Shown piece by piece: positions 18,309-29,936 of a stretch of DNA of 64,000 nucleotides; position 1 is the first letter of the stretch; every line of letters begins with the position of its first letter. The DNA is from Branchiostoma belcheri. Lineage: Eukaryota > Chordata > Leptocardii > Amphioxiformes > Branchiostomatidae. Made by a program: the position numbers and the translations under genes. The DNA lies in the NCBI RefSeq assembly GCF_001625305.1, contig NW_017803909.1, positions 3,621,783 to 3,685,782 of the forward strand, written 5' to 3'. The notes under the pieces are model-generated. The model was not told the DNA's origin, ran no database searches, and was given only the letters and a program-made list of their open reading frames with translations.

Positions 18309-18754
18309 AAGGCATGACTGCGAATAATACTGAAACACACGCTACAATTAGTAGATGTCAGGATGATGAAAGAGACTCCACATAAAGTCGTCAATGGTGC
18401 ACATACTTCAGGCTTGACAGCGTCGCAGCTAAAGTTTTTGGTAAATTTAAATCAATTGCCCGTGTCAAGTCGACATCCACCAGGAAAGACAGATTGCCTC
18501 TTTACCAGTTCTCCAGGGAACGTCTTCAGAATCACGGCGGGATCTTAAGGAATGCCGCAGCCGTCCCTTGTCGATTGGTAGCTTGGATATAAAAAGCAAT
18601 TCCATGTATCCCTTGTTATGCTTCATTGCTATTGCTGTCAAGAGGGTTAACATGTAAATCCCTCATCTGTGATGTTGGCGAATGTTTCTTTTCTTGTCAA
18701 GTCAGGGGATTGCAGAGGGACGTGAGTCGCATAAAGTTCGCGTGACTTGGTGGA

Positions 18755-18916
18755 AGTGACAGAGAGAGAGAGAGACGCACAAGAGAGTGAGAGAGAGTGA
18801 GTGAGAGTGTGTGTGTGTGAGAGAGAGAGTGAGTGAGAGTGTGAGAGTGAGAGTGAGAGAGTGAGTGAGTGAGTGAGAGAGAGAGAGTGACAGAGTGAGA
18901 GAGACTGAGTGATACA
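18755..18916. repeat. GA/GT-rich microsatellite
   Basis: Long run of gagaga, gtgtgt and gagtgagtgag units. It produces artefactual Leu-Ser-His open frames on the minus strand. Confidence 0.9.
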
Positions 18917-18919
18917 TTT

Positions 18920-21224
18920 GTATTGGAATTTCATTTTCTTCTCAAACAACAACCAATAATGGCATCGAAATACATGTACACCGTGCGAAATAGCATTATG
19001 AAAGAAAAATGGATTCCAATAGCATCAGAAAAGCAACAATAGCTTCCTTCTTACAATTTCACAGCGTGCCTCCCGCTCGCGCCTTGGTGATTTGTAATGT
19101 TACAAATATGAGAGAACTGACGTACATGTATGCAGCTAATATAAGCCCGTTAAGGCTTTAATAGCCAAGCAGAGCTTTGCACTTAAGAGTAAAGAAAGAG
19201 GTAATTGAACTGTAACTGTTATCAGCTTCGGATTAAGAAGGGTAGTGGAATGTGTTTCATGCGTCATGTTCAATGCACTCGTCTTTATGTACACGTATGC
19301 CGCGTCGTATTCACACCTTTAAGTTGTTGGGCCAACGTTCGTAATACCAGATTTGTTGGTTCAACGTCCGTAAGGACGGATGCACCATACGGATACACCA
19401 CAACGGCTGACCTATAAGAACACCCCCAAATCAATGTTCGAGATACTGAACTAGAGAGTGTTTTTATCGATGAATCTTTAGTGCATGTTCATGCCCATGG
19501 GGCTAAATGTCTACATCAGGGTATGATGTTACATATACATGTATACCATACTGACTAACATTAAGTACATAGGATACAAGGATAAAGGAATAACGTAAGA
19601 GTCTTGGTAACTACTAGGAAGAACATTCTATCTACCCTAGGTCTTGAAGACTTCTTCTTTCTTTTTAAAGGAACTGGAGATAAAGGACCACGAACAATGT
19701 ACCAAAATCTAGAATCATCAATGGAGGGCTTTCATTCACTACAATGTCCGGTTGAGATTTCCTCTGAACTTATCAAACGGTAAAACAATAATAACGATGG
19801 AAGTAGCGGCAATTATACAGTGGATTTCCTAGTCAGTAATGAGTTGCCGAGAACAGACAATGATGGATGATTTCCACGGAGGTTCCTTTTCTCTTGCCGT
19901 CTCAGCTCTTCGTTCACAACTCTCCCCGGGACCTCCAGAATTAGAAATCCGCTTTATTATCCATCTACTCATTTCTGCTCCAGCGCGCAGCGGTAGTTAA
20001 TTGCTTGATCCGTTGCGCTGCTCTTATGCTACCCGCGGTGTCTTCAATGATGAACTTCGCTTAAGAGAGTGCTTTAAGATTTATAAAAATCACGAGATGG
20101 TAATTTGAAGAGACTTTCGTTGCGGCGAAGGACGGTCGATTTCGCAAGGTAGTGTTAGTTCGATGGCGTTGAACGATCCAAGTAGTCATCGATTGTACGT
20201 GAATGTTTTGAATTATTTTTTCCACCCGCAGTAAACTAGCAAATAACACTTGTATCATCAGCTAGCTCGGGGAGACATTGAAGGCTATTAGCAGCGCTGC
20301 TTGGTCTTAGTAAGACATAAATCAAAATTATTGCTGCTCGGGAGGAATTCAAGGGAGTTCTGTGAAGTTGATCTGAACAACTGTTGAAGGCGCTGGTCCT
20401 GTGGGACACATTCTCACTCGCGGGTGCAGCCAAATTTAGAATGGCGGTGTGTGGGATGTGTTGGTGGCAGACTATTTGTTAGCGCCACTTCAAACAGGCG
20501 GTCTGTAGACTTGTGATTGCTTATCTGGCAATGTCGGGGCAGTTCACGCTACATGATTCCTCACGGCCAGCGCCTGGGGAAAGAAGCGTTTTACAGGCCG
20601 CGGAGGGAGACTAGTAAATTCGTACTGACCTCGACATTGTAAAAAGCAGACGACGTGCGCTGTTTCTCTCACAGAAGGGCTGATAAGCAGTTGTAAAGTT
20701 CCTGGTATATACATCTTCCCATCTCTATTGGCGCGTCCTTCATGTGGTATTGAGATGCTGGGTAAGCAATTCCTTTCGATGAGTAAACCGTAAAAACGGA
20801 GGAATAATACCGTTTTATACGAATCAATAATCCGTAGCATAGCGAAAAAGACGTAGTTTTTCACCACTTCAACCGTCAAATACGCCATAAAGCAAAATTG
20901 TGGATTTTCAGTTATGTCGCCAGAATCACCCTACTTGGCTGACATCAAAGCCTCAGGGCCCTGAATGTCGTCAGGGTCAGACCGTCTGTGAAGATGAACA
21001 CATATAACGCGGTATAAAGTTTGAACTGGAATGTAATAGAGTGCCTGTTAGTGTTACTGATACGTGAGGATGTTACCCTGTCTTATTGACCAGGACGGTG
21101 CTAGAAGCATATGGACATGACGTATTGCTATCCTTGACTTCAAACAGTCGGGGAGGGCTTGGCGTCTTCCTTTTCTGCTGTTAAAGAGTCTTTTACGCTT
21201 TAGAGACAAACGCATGTAAACTAA
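18920..21224. other. Intergenic, nothing recognised
   Basis: Unique-looking sequence with only short chance frames. No repeat family, RNA gene or splice-bounded coding exon identified. Confidence 0.5.
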
Positions 21225-21505
21225 ATATTAGAAAGGTAACATTTGCAAAGCAAATGCAAAATGTTTACTTTCGCATATGGTCTGCTCTGTTAATTCTTAC
21301 CCAAACACATTCATATACATGTGTATATGGTCAGACATAGACAGGAGTCTAAATCCCTCCTCCTATAAAATTGCAATATGATGTAACCCAACACTAGTTA
21401 CCATGGTGAGAGACGTCTGGTTCAGGTCATTGACCTTATTGGTTTAGAGACGAAGAAGAAGAAGCGGAAACAGAGCAAACATTTTTTTCCTTCGGTAAAC
21501 ATAAC
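21225..21505 (+). repeat. Repeat family A, copy 2 (intact IR1 site)
   Basis: gaaaggtaacatttgcaaag at the start, ccttcggtaaacataa variant at the end. AGGTCATTGACCT at 21424-21436 is a perfect inverted repeat with one-base spacer. Confidence 0.8.
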
Positions 21506-22639
21506 TAAACCCAAGATGCAGCGACATTATACAGAATATTGATGTCGGCACATGAACAGTGAAACTATAAAATTCTGAATTGCGTTATTATCTGTATCTC
21601 CCCATTGTTCGAAACCTGAAATTGAGATATTGGACTGTTAATGTTATTACGGCAAGTGCATATCGTAACCATTTCGTTTGACAAAGTACTAGTATATATT
21701 AGCTTTACGTCCCTTGAAACCCTGCCAGTAGACAAAATTGCGAAAAGATACAATCACACTCGTTTTTATCTGTGAAGCGGGCACCAGTGCTGCCCAAATC
21801 GACTTGCTACACGTGACTATTGACCGGCAGCTGGTCTGACCACTGTTAAGGACAATGACTCCTACATCAGGTGACTCTATGGGCATTGTAAAGTATTCAG
21901 CGGCCCTGAAGAAACGAGTTATCGAGAAGTCAATACCCATTATAACTATCCAGCGCTTGTCTGGATCGTACTGTTCAACAAAAACAAATCTTCAACAGAC
22001 GGACCCAAGACTAATGGATCACTGTATAAGCCACTTTACTAGTCTTGTCTGTGGAAAGGGCAGTAATGTTAGAATTGCAAACCAAATTACTAAAATCACA
22101 TTTCGATCGTCCTTGTTCCTAATCTTTTATCGATTACGGTTAAGAATGGCAATTTGCATACACTGTTTAATGGATTGTCACTTCCAATAATCATTACGGT
22201 GTGTGATGCAACGGTTAGCGTGATGTCTTCCTCTCAGTCCCAGAACAGACAGGACGGCGAGACCTCTGAATACGGCGCCGTTAAATCCTTTGGAAATGAC
22301 GGGGTTATCGGCTGGGAACTGGCGTCCCTTTCATTTGAGTCGTTTCCCCCCACGTAAAGTCAGGTCTTAAATGGTGCCCTCCATGATTTGGCGGGTCGTT
22401 ATAGACCACATTGTTTCCTATAGCCTAACTTCCCTTGTCGTGATGTATTTTGTTTTTCAACCTAGCTGTCTTGTCATGACTAGAATCAAATTCTATGCAC
22501 GATTTGATACGATGAGTCCAAACCTTTGTAATGTCACTTTACACACGGTGTTACAGAGGCGTTGTAACATTGTCTGAGGACATACATGTATGCAGGCAAC
22601 AATTCGATTTGTCAATTTTTTGAAATCAAGGTCGTGGGT

Positions 22640-22995
22640 CGTGTCCGTTAAAGCTTGGAAACCCAATATTTCAAAGTCAATATTCTAGTCGCTTACCTAC
22701 ATACTGAGTTGAAACCACACTATCCCAATGTATATGGAGATAGGAGCAAAAATACCCAAAATTCTGACGGAAAACGGCCACTGGAAGGGCCCTTGGCTGA
22801 TTTTTAGGGTACCACCCATAAAATAAAGGATCTTGGGGCTTGTTTCTGCAGTATTAAATACCCAAAGTATGAAATAATGATTGAAATGTGCTAATGTGAA
22901 GCAGTATGTGTCAATATCATAAAGACTGTCCTATTCAGATATTTCCAGTTTTGCTGCTCTGAAATCGAATTGGATGCCTTTAAACCGTCACAGAG
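22640..22995. repeat. Dispersed repeat B, long copy
   Basis: Shares tcaatattctagtcgctta and atttccagttttgctgctct / ttggatgcct with 41680-41842; the copy at 41.7 kb has an internal deletion. Family not named. Confidence 0.55.
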
Positions 22996-23293
22996 AGCCG
23001 AATATGGCCTCCCAAACACTGGCCGAACTCCCCCCAACCATGGTTAGGAGTAGGCTGGGAGCAAGGTCAGCTGCGGTCGGCTGGTGTTCGGTGAGGTCGG
23101 CTACTGTAAAATGTTTAAAACATTCGTGTGGACGGAATGTTTGGCCGTGGTTGACTGGTGTTTGGGAGTAGATCAACAGTGTTCGGGGCGTGTCCAGGGG
23201 TCAAATACGACTCAAATTTAATTCAAACTATACAAAGATCCGTATAGGTTATCTATTTGGTCAAACCAATGAATGGTCCGACATTACTGAAGG

Positions 23294-24122
23294 CAACAGG
23301 CACAGTCCATAAAATAGAGCGCACAGAGAAAAAACTCAACGTTTGACAGATCATAAAGAGACACCCGGGTGATATATGTATGTGCCCGTAGGTAGGAGAT
23401 GTAATTTAAAATTGTTACGGTAAACAGAAATGAAATCGATGGCAATCTTATCGCGGTAGAAGTAGAAATTGGTTCTGTGTCGTCCTCGGGGTATGGTTGT
23501 CAGTCATCCGATTTTGTGGCCGTCATCGTCTGTTCAAAACGCGCGCTTTCTGGGTCACACGTTGCCCGGTCATCTGATCTTCAGGTAATCACTGCCTGAA
23601 GATATAGATTCCTAAGAAATTGAATAGAGGGGAATAACTTTGGGGTTACTGACCTGCCGGGGCTTGATTAGGAAAACACGGCAGCGAGATTAGCTCTCGG
23701 CTTTGAAATCTCGTTAGGGTTTCTTTTTGTCGATGCACGCTTTTTCATGTATGGTACCGTAGGGGAAGCTACTAGTATCTTGATTCAGTCTAACTATTTC
23801 GATGGCATCATTATTACAATTATTAACTAGAAAGGTAGCATTTGCAAAGCAAATGCATAATGTTTACCTTCGCAAGGCCTGCTCTGATAATTATTACTCA
23901 AACACATTCATATATATGATCAGACAGCAGTCTAAATCCCTCCTGCTGTAAAATTGCAACATGATGTAATCCAACACTAGTTACCATAGTGACATACGTC
24001 TGGTTCAGGTCATTGACCTTATTGGTTTGGAGAGGAAGAGGAGGCGGAAACACAGCAAAAACAATGTGTTTTCCTTCGGTAAACATAACTACAAGATGTT
24101 CAACCGAACGCTATTTAGATTA
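23294..24122. repeat. Haplotype copy 1 of duplicated block around gap 2
   Basis: Near-identical to 24877-25706, from caacaggcacagtccataa through the family A copy. Interpreted as allelic sequence retained by the assembler; the order A1-insertion-B1-gap-A2-B2 fits two alleles in series. Confidence 0.8.
23826..24090 (+). repeat. Repeat family A, copy 3 (intact IR1 site)
   Basis: Starts actagaaaggtagcatttgc and ends ccttcggtaaacataactac. AGGTCATTGACCT at 24007-24019. Allelic partner of copy 4. Confidence 0.82.
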
Positions 24123-24135
24123 GAGGTACTAGTAA

Positions 24136-24647
24136 GTGCCAAAAAAACAGTTACTCAAGCAACTGGATATGATTTTGAAAACGTCAGACGTTTCAGCTAG
24201 TATCCACTAGCTTTCGTCAGTGACTGAGAGACCAGAGGGGAAAGCAGGTTTATATACACAACCTGTTGATTGATATGCAAATAAAGTGAAGACAAATTTT
24301 TGGAAGTCGAAAAAGGAACAAAAGTCAGACAAGTCAAGACAAGATGATGCAAATTAGTCTGAAAGCTCCTGTTATACAGGACAGGAGCTTAAGTGTTGTC
24401 TGTTCTCGGGGCTGGGAGTGCCAAATCCCAAGTGCCGGAAAGATCGACCCGTAGCCCCCCTTCCCTGTTGAGGGTGGGGTTGTACATTCTTTCATATATT
24501 GCCTCTTTAACACCCCGTTCCCACCAGCGTGTTTCGCGGTCTAAGACATCCGTGGACTCGAGTTTGAAAGAGTGACCCTGGTTGTGTTGTAGGTGGTGGA
24601 AAATAGCTGAGGAGTAGCCGTTGGCACTAGGTCGGCAATGTTACTAG
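24136..24647 (-). mobile_element. 5'-truncated Penelope-like retroelement with 13-bp target duplication
   Basis: GAGGTACTAGTAA occurs at 24123-24135 and 24648-24660, on either side of a 512-bp insertion absent from the allelic copy near 25707. On the minus strand 24642-24389 is an open frame of about 84 codons ending in TAA; it contains VLDRETRWWERGVKEAIYER and PTLNREGGLR, the C-terminal part of the GIY-YIG endonuclease region of Penelope-like elements. The rest holds the untranslated end, including acgtcagacgtttcagctag. Truncation at the coding 5' end and a target duplication of this size fit target-primed reverse transcription. A fragment, not an active element. Confidence 0.78.
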
Positions 24648-24856
24648 GAGGTACTAGTAATATCAAGCGTTCTGTGAATCATTCTGCAAGTATATTGTGA
24701 TTCTAGACACGTTCTCACACAAAAGAAGTTTCGTGCACTTGACTTTTCTGACCTTTTTATGGCTCCTCTTACAAGCCGCGCACTCATAACATCCTTAGAA
24801 TCCAGATTCCTGTGTCCGGAACTGTCTGGAATCCCCGTGACTGTTGAAGAACGTGA

Positions 24857-24876
24857 NNNNNNNNNNNNNNNNNNNN
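24857..24876. other. Assembly gap 2 (20 N)
   Basis: Twenty N. Sequence before it continues at 25918 in the other copy; sequence after it matches 23294. Confidence 0.95.
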
Positions 24877-25918
24877 CAACAGGCACAGTCCATAAAATAG
24901 AGCGCACAGAAAAAAAACTTCAATGTTTGACAGATCATAAAGAGACACCCGGGTGATATATGTATGTGCCCGTAGGTAGGAGATGTAATTTAAAATTGTT
25001 ACGGTAAACAGAAATGAAATCGATGGCAATCTTATCGCGGTAGAAGTAGAAATTGGTTCTGTGTCGTCCTCGGGGTATGGTTGTCAGTCATCCGATTTTG
25101 TGGCCGTCATCGTCTGTTCAAAACGCGCGCTTTCTGGGTCACACGTTGCCCGGTCATCTGATCTTCATGTAATCACTGCCTGAAGATATAGATTCCTAAG
25201 AAATTGAATAGAGGGGAATAACTTTGGGGTTACTGACCTACCGGGGCTTGATTAGGAAAACCCGGCAGCGAGATTAGCTCTCGGCTTTGAAATCTCCTTA
25301 GGGTTTCTTTTTGTCGATGCACGCTTTTTCATGTATGGTACCGTAGGGGAAGCTACTAGTATCTTGATTCAGTCTAACTATTTCGATGGCATCGTTAATA
25401 ATTATTATTATTAACTAGAAAGGTAACATTTGCAAAGCAAATGCATAATGTTTACCTTCGCAAGGCCTGCTCTGATAATTATTACTCAAACACATTCATA
25501 TATATGATCAGACAGCAGTCTAAATCCCTCCTGCTGTAAAATTGCAACATGATGTAACCCAACACTAGTTACCATAGTGACAGACGTCTGGTTCAGGTCA
25601 TTGACCTTATTGGGTTGGAGAGGAAGGGGAGGAGGAGGAGGAGGAAACAGAGCAAAAACAATGTTTTCCTTCGGTAAACATAACTACAAGATGTTCAACG
25701 CTATTAGAGGTACTAGTAACATCAAGTTCACGTTCTGTGAATAATCCTGTAAGTATATTGTGATTCTAGACACGTTCTCAAACAAAAGAAGTTTCGTGCA
25801 CTTGACTTTTCTGACCTTTTTATGGCTCCTCTTACAAGCCGCTCACTCATACATCCTTAGAATCCAGATTCCTGTGTCCGGAACTGTCTGGAATCCCCGT
25901 GACTGTTGAAGAACGTGA
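24877..25918. repeat. Haplotype copy 2 of duplicated block (empty Penelope site)
   Basis: Matches 23294-24122 then 24648-24856 continuously, with a single gaggtactagtaa at about 25707 where the other copy has the 512-bp insertion. Confidence 0.8.
25415..25685 (+). repeat. Repeat family A, copy 4 (intact IR1 site)
   Basis: Same family as copy 3 and probably its allele. AGGTCATTGACCT at 25595-25607; a ggaggaggaggagg expansion lies near 25630. Confidence 0.82.
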
Positions 25919-26660
25919 AGCTATATCCGGAGTTCTCCTCTAATGTACAATACAGTCTTCTAGCCATCAACGCCAAGGTTAGTGAATACAACATAAGTCT
26001 GGTTTTCACGTATCTTACGTGAGCATGTTACGAACTAGACACATAGTATACCTATTTGAGAAACTTTGACAAATTTTCATAAAAGCTATATAGTTGCCCC
26101 ATACCTGTACCCAGTTGGTGGAGATTTTACACTTCTCAAGTGACGACATTGAGGCCTCTATTTCTTTGAAAATTCTGTAATTCATTGCGTTGCGTTACGA
26201 ACACTAACATCTTTAATTCAAAGCGCGGGATTCTGTTTCACTCATGTATTTCACGAAGCCTTCTTCAACTACGACGATGAAAAATTCGCACGCGTGTTCG
26301 TGGCAGTGTGTAATTTGTCGGGCCTTTCATGCGCCTGTGGACCGTTTCTGGATGATTGTTGTGCATTATGTATACACGGTATGCCTGTAAGACCTGATTA
26401 TACAACCCTCAACGTGACAAGACTGTGTACACTTTACCGCTAGTACGGTCTGGTCAGACACTGGGGCGGTGCTGCCGACTTCTGAACACTAATTAAAATC
26501 TCTCGGCATATCTAAGTATCTACGCACTTCCAGGCTCTATTGTAGGTTAGTCCTCGCTGCAGTGGACCAACACCGTGTGTTCAGCACCAAGGACAGATAC
26601 GTGTGTGATAGACGGAAACGTTTGTCTACTTTGTTTTTAGTTCAACAATTCAGGACAATG
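25919..26660. other. Intergenic; holds one RE1-like site with repeat flank
   Basis: Mostly unrecognised. 26562-26600 (gtggaccaacaccgtgtgtt, then the RE1-like motif) is shared with 31890-31925 and, inverted, 46182-46215. Confidence 0.5.
26580..26596 (+). promoter_or_regulatory. RE1/NRSE-like motif
   Basis: TTCAGCACCAAGGACAG fits the REST/NRSF consensus TYAGMRCCNNRGMSAG at every constrained position. It sits in a repeated flank, so it may be repeat-borne. Function inferred only. Confidence 0.4.
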
Positions 26661-26671
26661 GTGACTTATTT

Positions 26672-26835
26672 TTTATGCCACCACCAACACAGAGGACAAA
26701 TACAGGACAGGACAATACTCATTTTCACTTGACTTTCCCAAGGGCACAAGATCGATGGAGTATTCGAACTCAGGACCTCTTAGCTCTGTGACGAGCACTC
26801 TGCAGTCTATCACTTTGTCTGTCTACTTGCCTTCA
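26672..26835 (-). mobile_element. tRNA-derived SINE remnant
   Basis: On the minus strand: gagtgctcgtcacagagcta, aagaggtcctgagttcgaat (B-box-like GTTCGAAT), then cttgtgcccttgggaaagtc. This tRNA-like head followed by CTTGTGCCCTTGGGAAAG is typical of invertebrate tRNA-SINEs. The A box is poor, so an old copy. Confidence 0.55.
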
Positions 26836-26839
26836 AGAA

Positions 26840-27746
26840 GATGACATTGTGTTTTAGTGCAGGATATGCATATGGATTTGCTCTACCTCACCTTTTTCTA
26901 TGACGCCCTTTCTCGTGTCATGTGTATGTACATGTATTGTATAGCTGATTTAAGCGCCTTTCAGCGTAACACACCCGCTAAATCGGTGTACAAAGCTTCT
27001 CAATAGTTTGGCTGGAGCCGAGAAGACGACGCCATCCCTAACCTTGGCAGTGCCGCCTCCATCCCTCACAAAGTCCGCCCACACAAAATCTCTCCCACTC
27101 GCACGGAAACAACCCCGGGCTGCAGCTATCTGTGGTCTGCACCGGTCTGGACCTTATCGTGATGTCTGCAATTACTGAGCTCCAGACCGCTTAGAGAAAA
27201 AAATCACATCCTGACACTGACAGAGATAAGTCCGAACTAAGACCCGTACAGTAACTACTGGAGAGGATTTTAGGATTTTATATATATACTGGATTGTTGA
27301 GGAATTATTGCAACTTGATCAGATTATTTTTCTATGAATTTGAAACGTTCCTTAAGAATGGTTTTCAAAACCCCCAACACGTCTTTTGGACTGTACAATG
27401 ATCTAATCGCATACCTTTGGCAACAGATTAAGGCTTATGAGAGTTACGCCAAAGTACACCCACCCACTGATAGGATAGTTGTCTCGACGGTGGTCCTTCC
27501 CTGGCGGGACATAAAATGGCGATTGTAGGAGGTACAGAAAGCCGGCGCCAGTCATCGCGATGGGAGAAAGGGAGTCTGTAACACTGCTCAATTTGGCGTG
27601 ATGACATAATTGTACATTCTATCATTGTTATGTCACCGCTACAGGGCTAAAGGAGGTGCGCGACGCAAATCAATATTTTCTTGGGGAAAACCAAAAATCG
27701 TCCAAAATATATATTTGAGAATGACTAGTTTTTTCAGCAGGAAATG
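26840..27746. other. Intergenic, nothing recognised
   Basis: No coding exon, repeat family or RNA gene identified. Confidence 0.5.
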
Positions 27747-27999
27747 GTTGTTATGTTTACCGAAGGAAAACATATTGTTTTTGCTCTGTTTCCTCCTCCT
27801 CCTCTTCGTCTTCTTCTCCAAACCAATACGGTCAATGACCTGAACCAGACAGTCTATCACCATGGTAACTGGTGTTGGGTTACATCATGTTACAATTTTA
27901 CAGCAGGCTGGATTTAAACTCCTGTCGGACCATGCATATGAATATGATTGAGTAAGAATTAACATTATGCAGTTGCTTTGCAAATGTTACCTTTCTAGT
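27747..27999 (-). repeat. Repeat family A, copy 5 (inverted)
   Basis: Reads gttatgtttaccgaaggaaa to gcaaatgttacctttctag on the plus strand, so the family is inverted here. The IR1 core at about 27829-27841 has one mismatch (CGGTCAATGACCT). Confidence 0.8.
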
Positions 28000-28454
28000 A
28001 TATGTCTTAGCCGTCCAAATCGTCCTGTTCGAATCATTGCAGCACAACGTGATACCTAGGTGGAACTTCCCCCTATGGAATATCTATGTGGTACAGACAG
28101 CGCTAGCGAGCTGCACTAAGGTAGACTTATGGGATTTGGGATTTATTCCACCCAACGGTACAATATTTGCATTCAAAATGTAAATATGTAGACGTCCTAG
28201 TTTGCTCAAACAGCCACGATAAGTCACCACCGAGGTTTGCCCATCAATGACACGGCCCTATTTGCGCAGGGCCTTGGTGCTGACTTCATGGTTATCAATA
28301 AATGTCAGGAACGGAGGCCATCTACATTCCTCTGCCAATAGAAAAACTTGCAAATTGGACGGCAGAACTATTAAGGGTAGAGGTGATAAACGAAAGGGCA
28401 GAGGATTTAGGGTAGACAAGATTGAAGTTGGTACAGACACGGCGTGCGTTAAAC

Positions 28455-29165
28455 TCTGCTGTTATTGTCTCCAATGAAAAAATAATGACAAACAGAAACG
28501 ATTATGGCACGGTCATCTAGCAAAATATATTTTTTCATTGATACGCAAGTTGAAAACTGAAATTGAATCAACTTTGATGTGATGGCATTCCATTTCATTA
28601 AAGACTTCAATATTATATATCATACTCAGGAAAACACGTTCCAGCCTTCAACGAAATTCATCGATGTGATACCATAATTCCAGACGCAAGGGACCACATA
28701 ATGCTTGACAGTATACACCAAATTGAAAGCCGTAAACCATGCACCTAACATGCAAAACGAAATTAATTCGTTTTCCCATAGACTCAAAAGAAGGCACAGA
28801 AATATAGTTTCCCCCTGCATCCTGAGCATATCCCTCACTGATCTTCCGCCTGCCTTTACAAATAATACCAGTATTTGTTACAGGCGAAACAGTGCATCTT
28901 GTTAGTGTGTTTGCTGGAGGTCGCTCTAAGCGTGTATCCCACAGGGACTAGGTGCGATTGTCATGAATGTTGGCACGTATTCTGAGTAAGGAATACTGAC
29001 AACAATTTGTAACCATATTTGGTAAGAGATCCTTCTGGTGAAACTAACGGCACTTGTTTTTCATGTTTAGATTAAAATCACATCACATTAATGTGATCTG
29101 ACGACGTTTGCCTTTCTAGGGTCGGTGGTTGATTGTGATGGAGCTCTCGTGGCTGTGATTTAGGG
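28455..29165. repeat. Diverged 0.7-kb duplication, copy 1
   Basis: Co-linear with 32210-32945. Shared landmarks include ggcattccatttcattaaa, caaataataccagtatttg, cacatcacattaatgtgatc and gattgtgatggagctctcgt. Many substitutions and small indels, so clearly older than the haplotype pairs. Confidence 0.75.
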
Positions 29166-29807
29166 TAGAAGTTGGTACATATCCGGAGTGCTTGATACTC
29201 TGTACATCTTTTGTAAAGCGTCACTCGTCATATGTATTTCCCACACGCTGGTCAGCCGTCCACAATAAATGTTTCATTTCTAACGTGGCCTATTTCCCCA
29301 CCCAGGTCACGGGTCTCGATTATTGACTTCTGACATCTGCTAGCTTTCTGGGCTCCCGGCAGATTTTCAAGCTATTTCAACTTGCACCGCCAGGCAATAT
29401 ATCACTAAACGATGAAAGGTGCCGCGATGTGCGCCGAGAAACAACGGATGATTTCGGACTACAAAATGGCGTCAAGTTGCTGCGGTATCCTTGACCCCTG
29501 ACTTTGTGAAGACTTCAGATTGAATAAATATGGAACGCAGGCGTCTCCGGGAACATAAAGGGGAGATCATGTACATTTAGCCCCATTCCCAGGGAAGAAG
29601 TAATTGTAGCAATGAAAATGCAAGAAACGCGGGCGCGATCCGTTTGTTGCTTTCAGCATCGCCGACCTTAATGTACACCTAAATGGAGACGGAGACCAAA
29701 TTGCCGTTCGGAATACGTTATTTACTGAAGCGGATGCGTTTAATCAACCCGACTTCACGTAATTGTAACATCACAAGGTGTCCATGCTAGCTGTCAGTAA
29801 TTTTGGC
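29166..29807. other. Intergenic, nothing recognised
   Basis: Only chance frames; no repeat match within the window. Confidence 0.5.
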
Positions 29808-29936
29808 CTAGGGTAAAATTTTCCGGATCGAGCCGAATTGATTCGCTTTGATCGAGCGCCGAGCCGGATCGAAGCCGGATCAAAGCGAATCAATTCGGCT
29901 CGATCCGAAAAATTTTACCCTAGTAGGAATGGTACC
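29808..29936. mobile_element. Palindromic MITE, relative of 4504-4673
   Basis: ctagggtaaaattttccgga and its inverted partner near 29908-29923 enclose arms reading GGATCGAGCCGAATTGATTC / GAATCAATTCGGCTCGATCC. The right end ctagtaggaatggtacc matches the family end; the left terminal bases are missing. It folds into a near-perfect hairpin. Confidence 0.75.

Noticed and set aside
18647..18952. Minus-strand frames rich in Leu, Ser and His
   Set aside because: Translation of a GA/GT microsatellite.
26700..26830. Functional tRNA gene on the minus strand
   Set aside because: B-box-like GTTCGAAT is present but no complete cloverleaf can be drawn and the A box is poor; a SINE remnant fits better.
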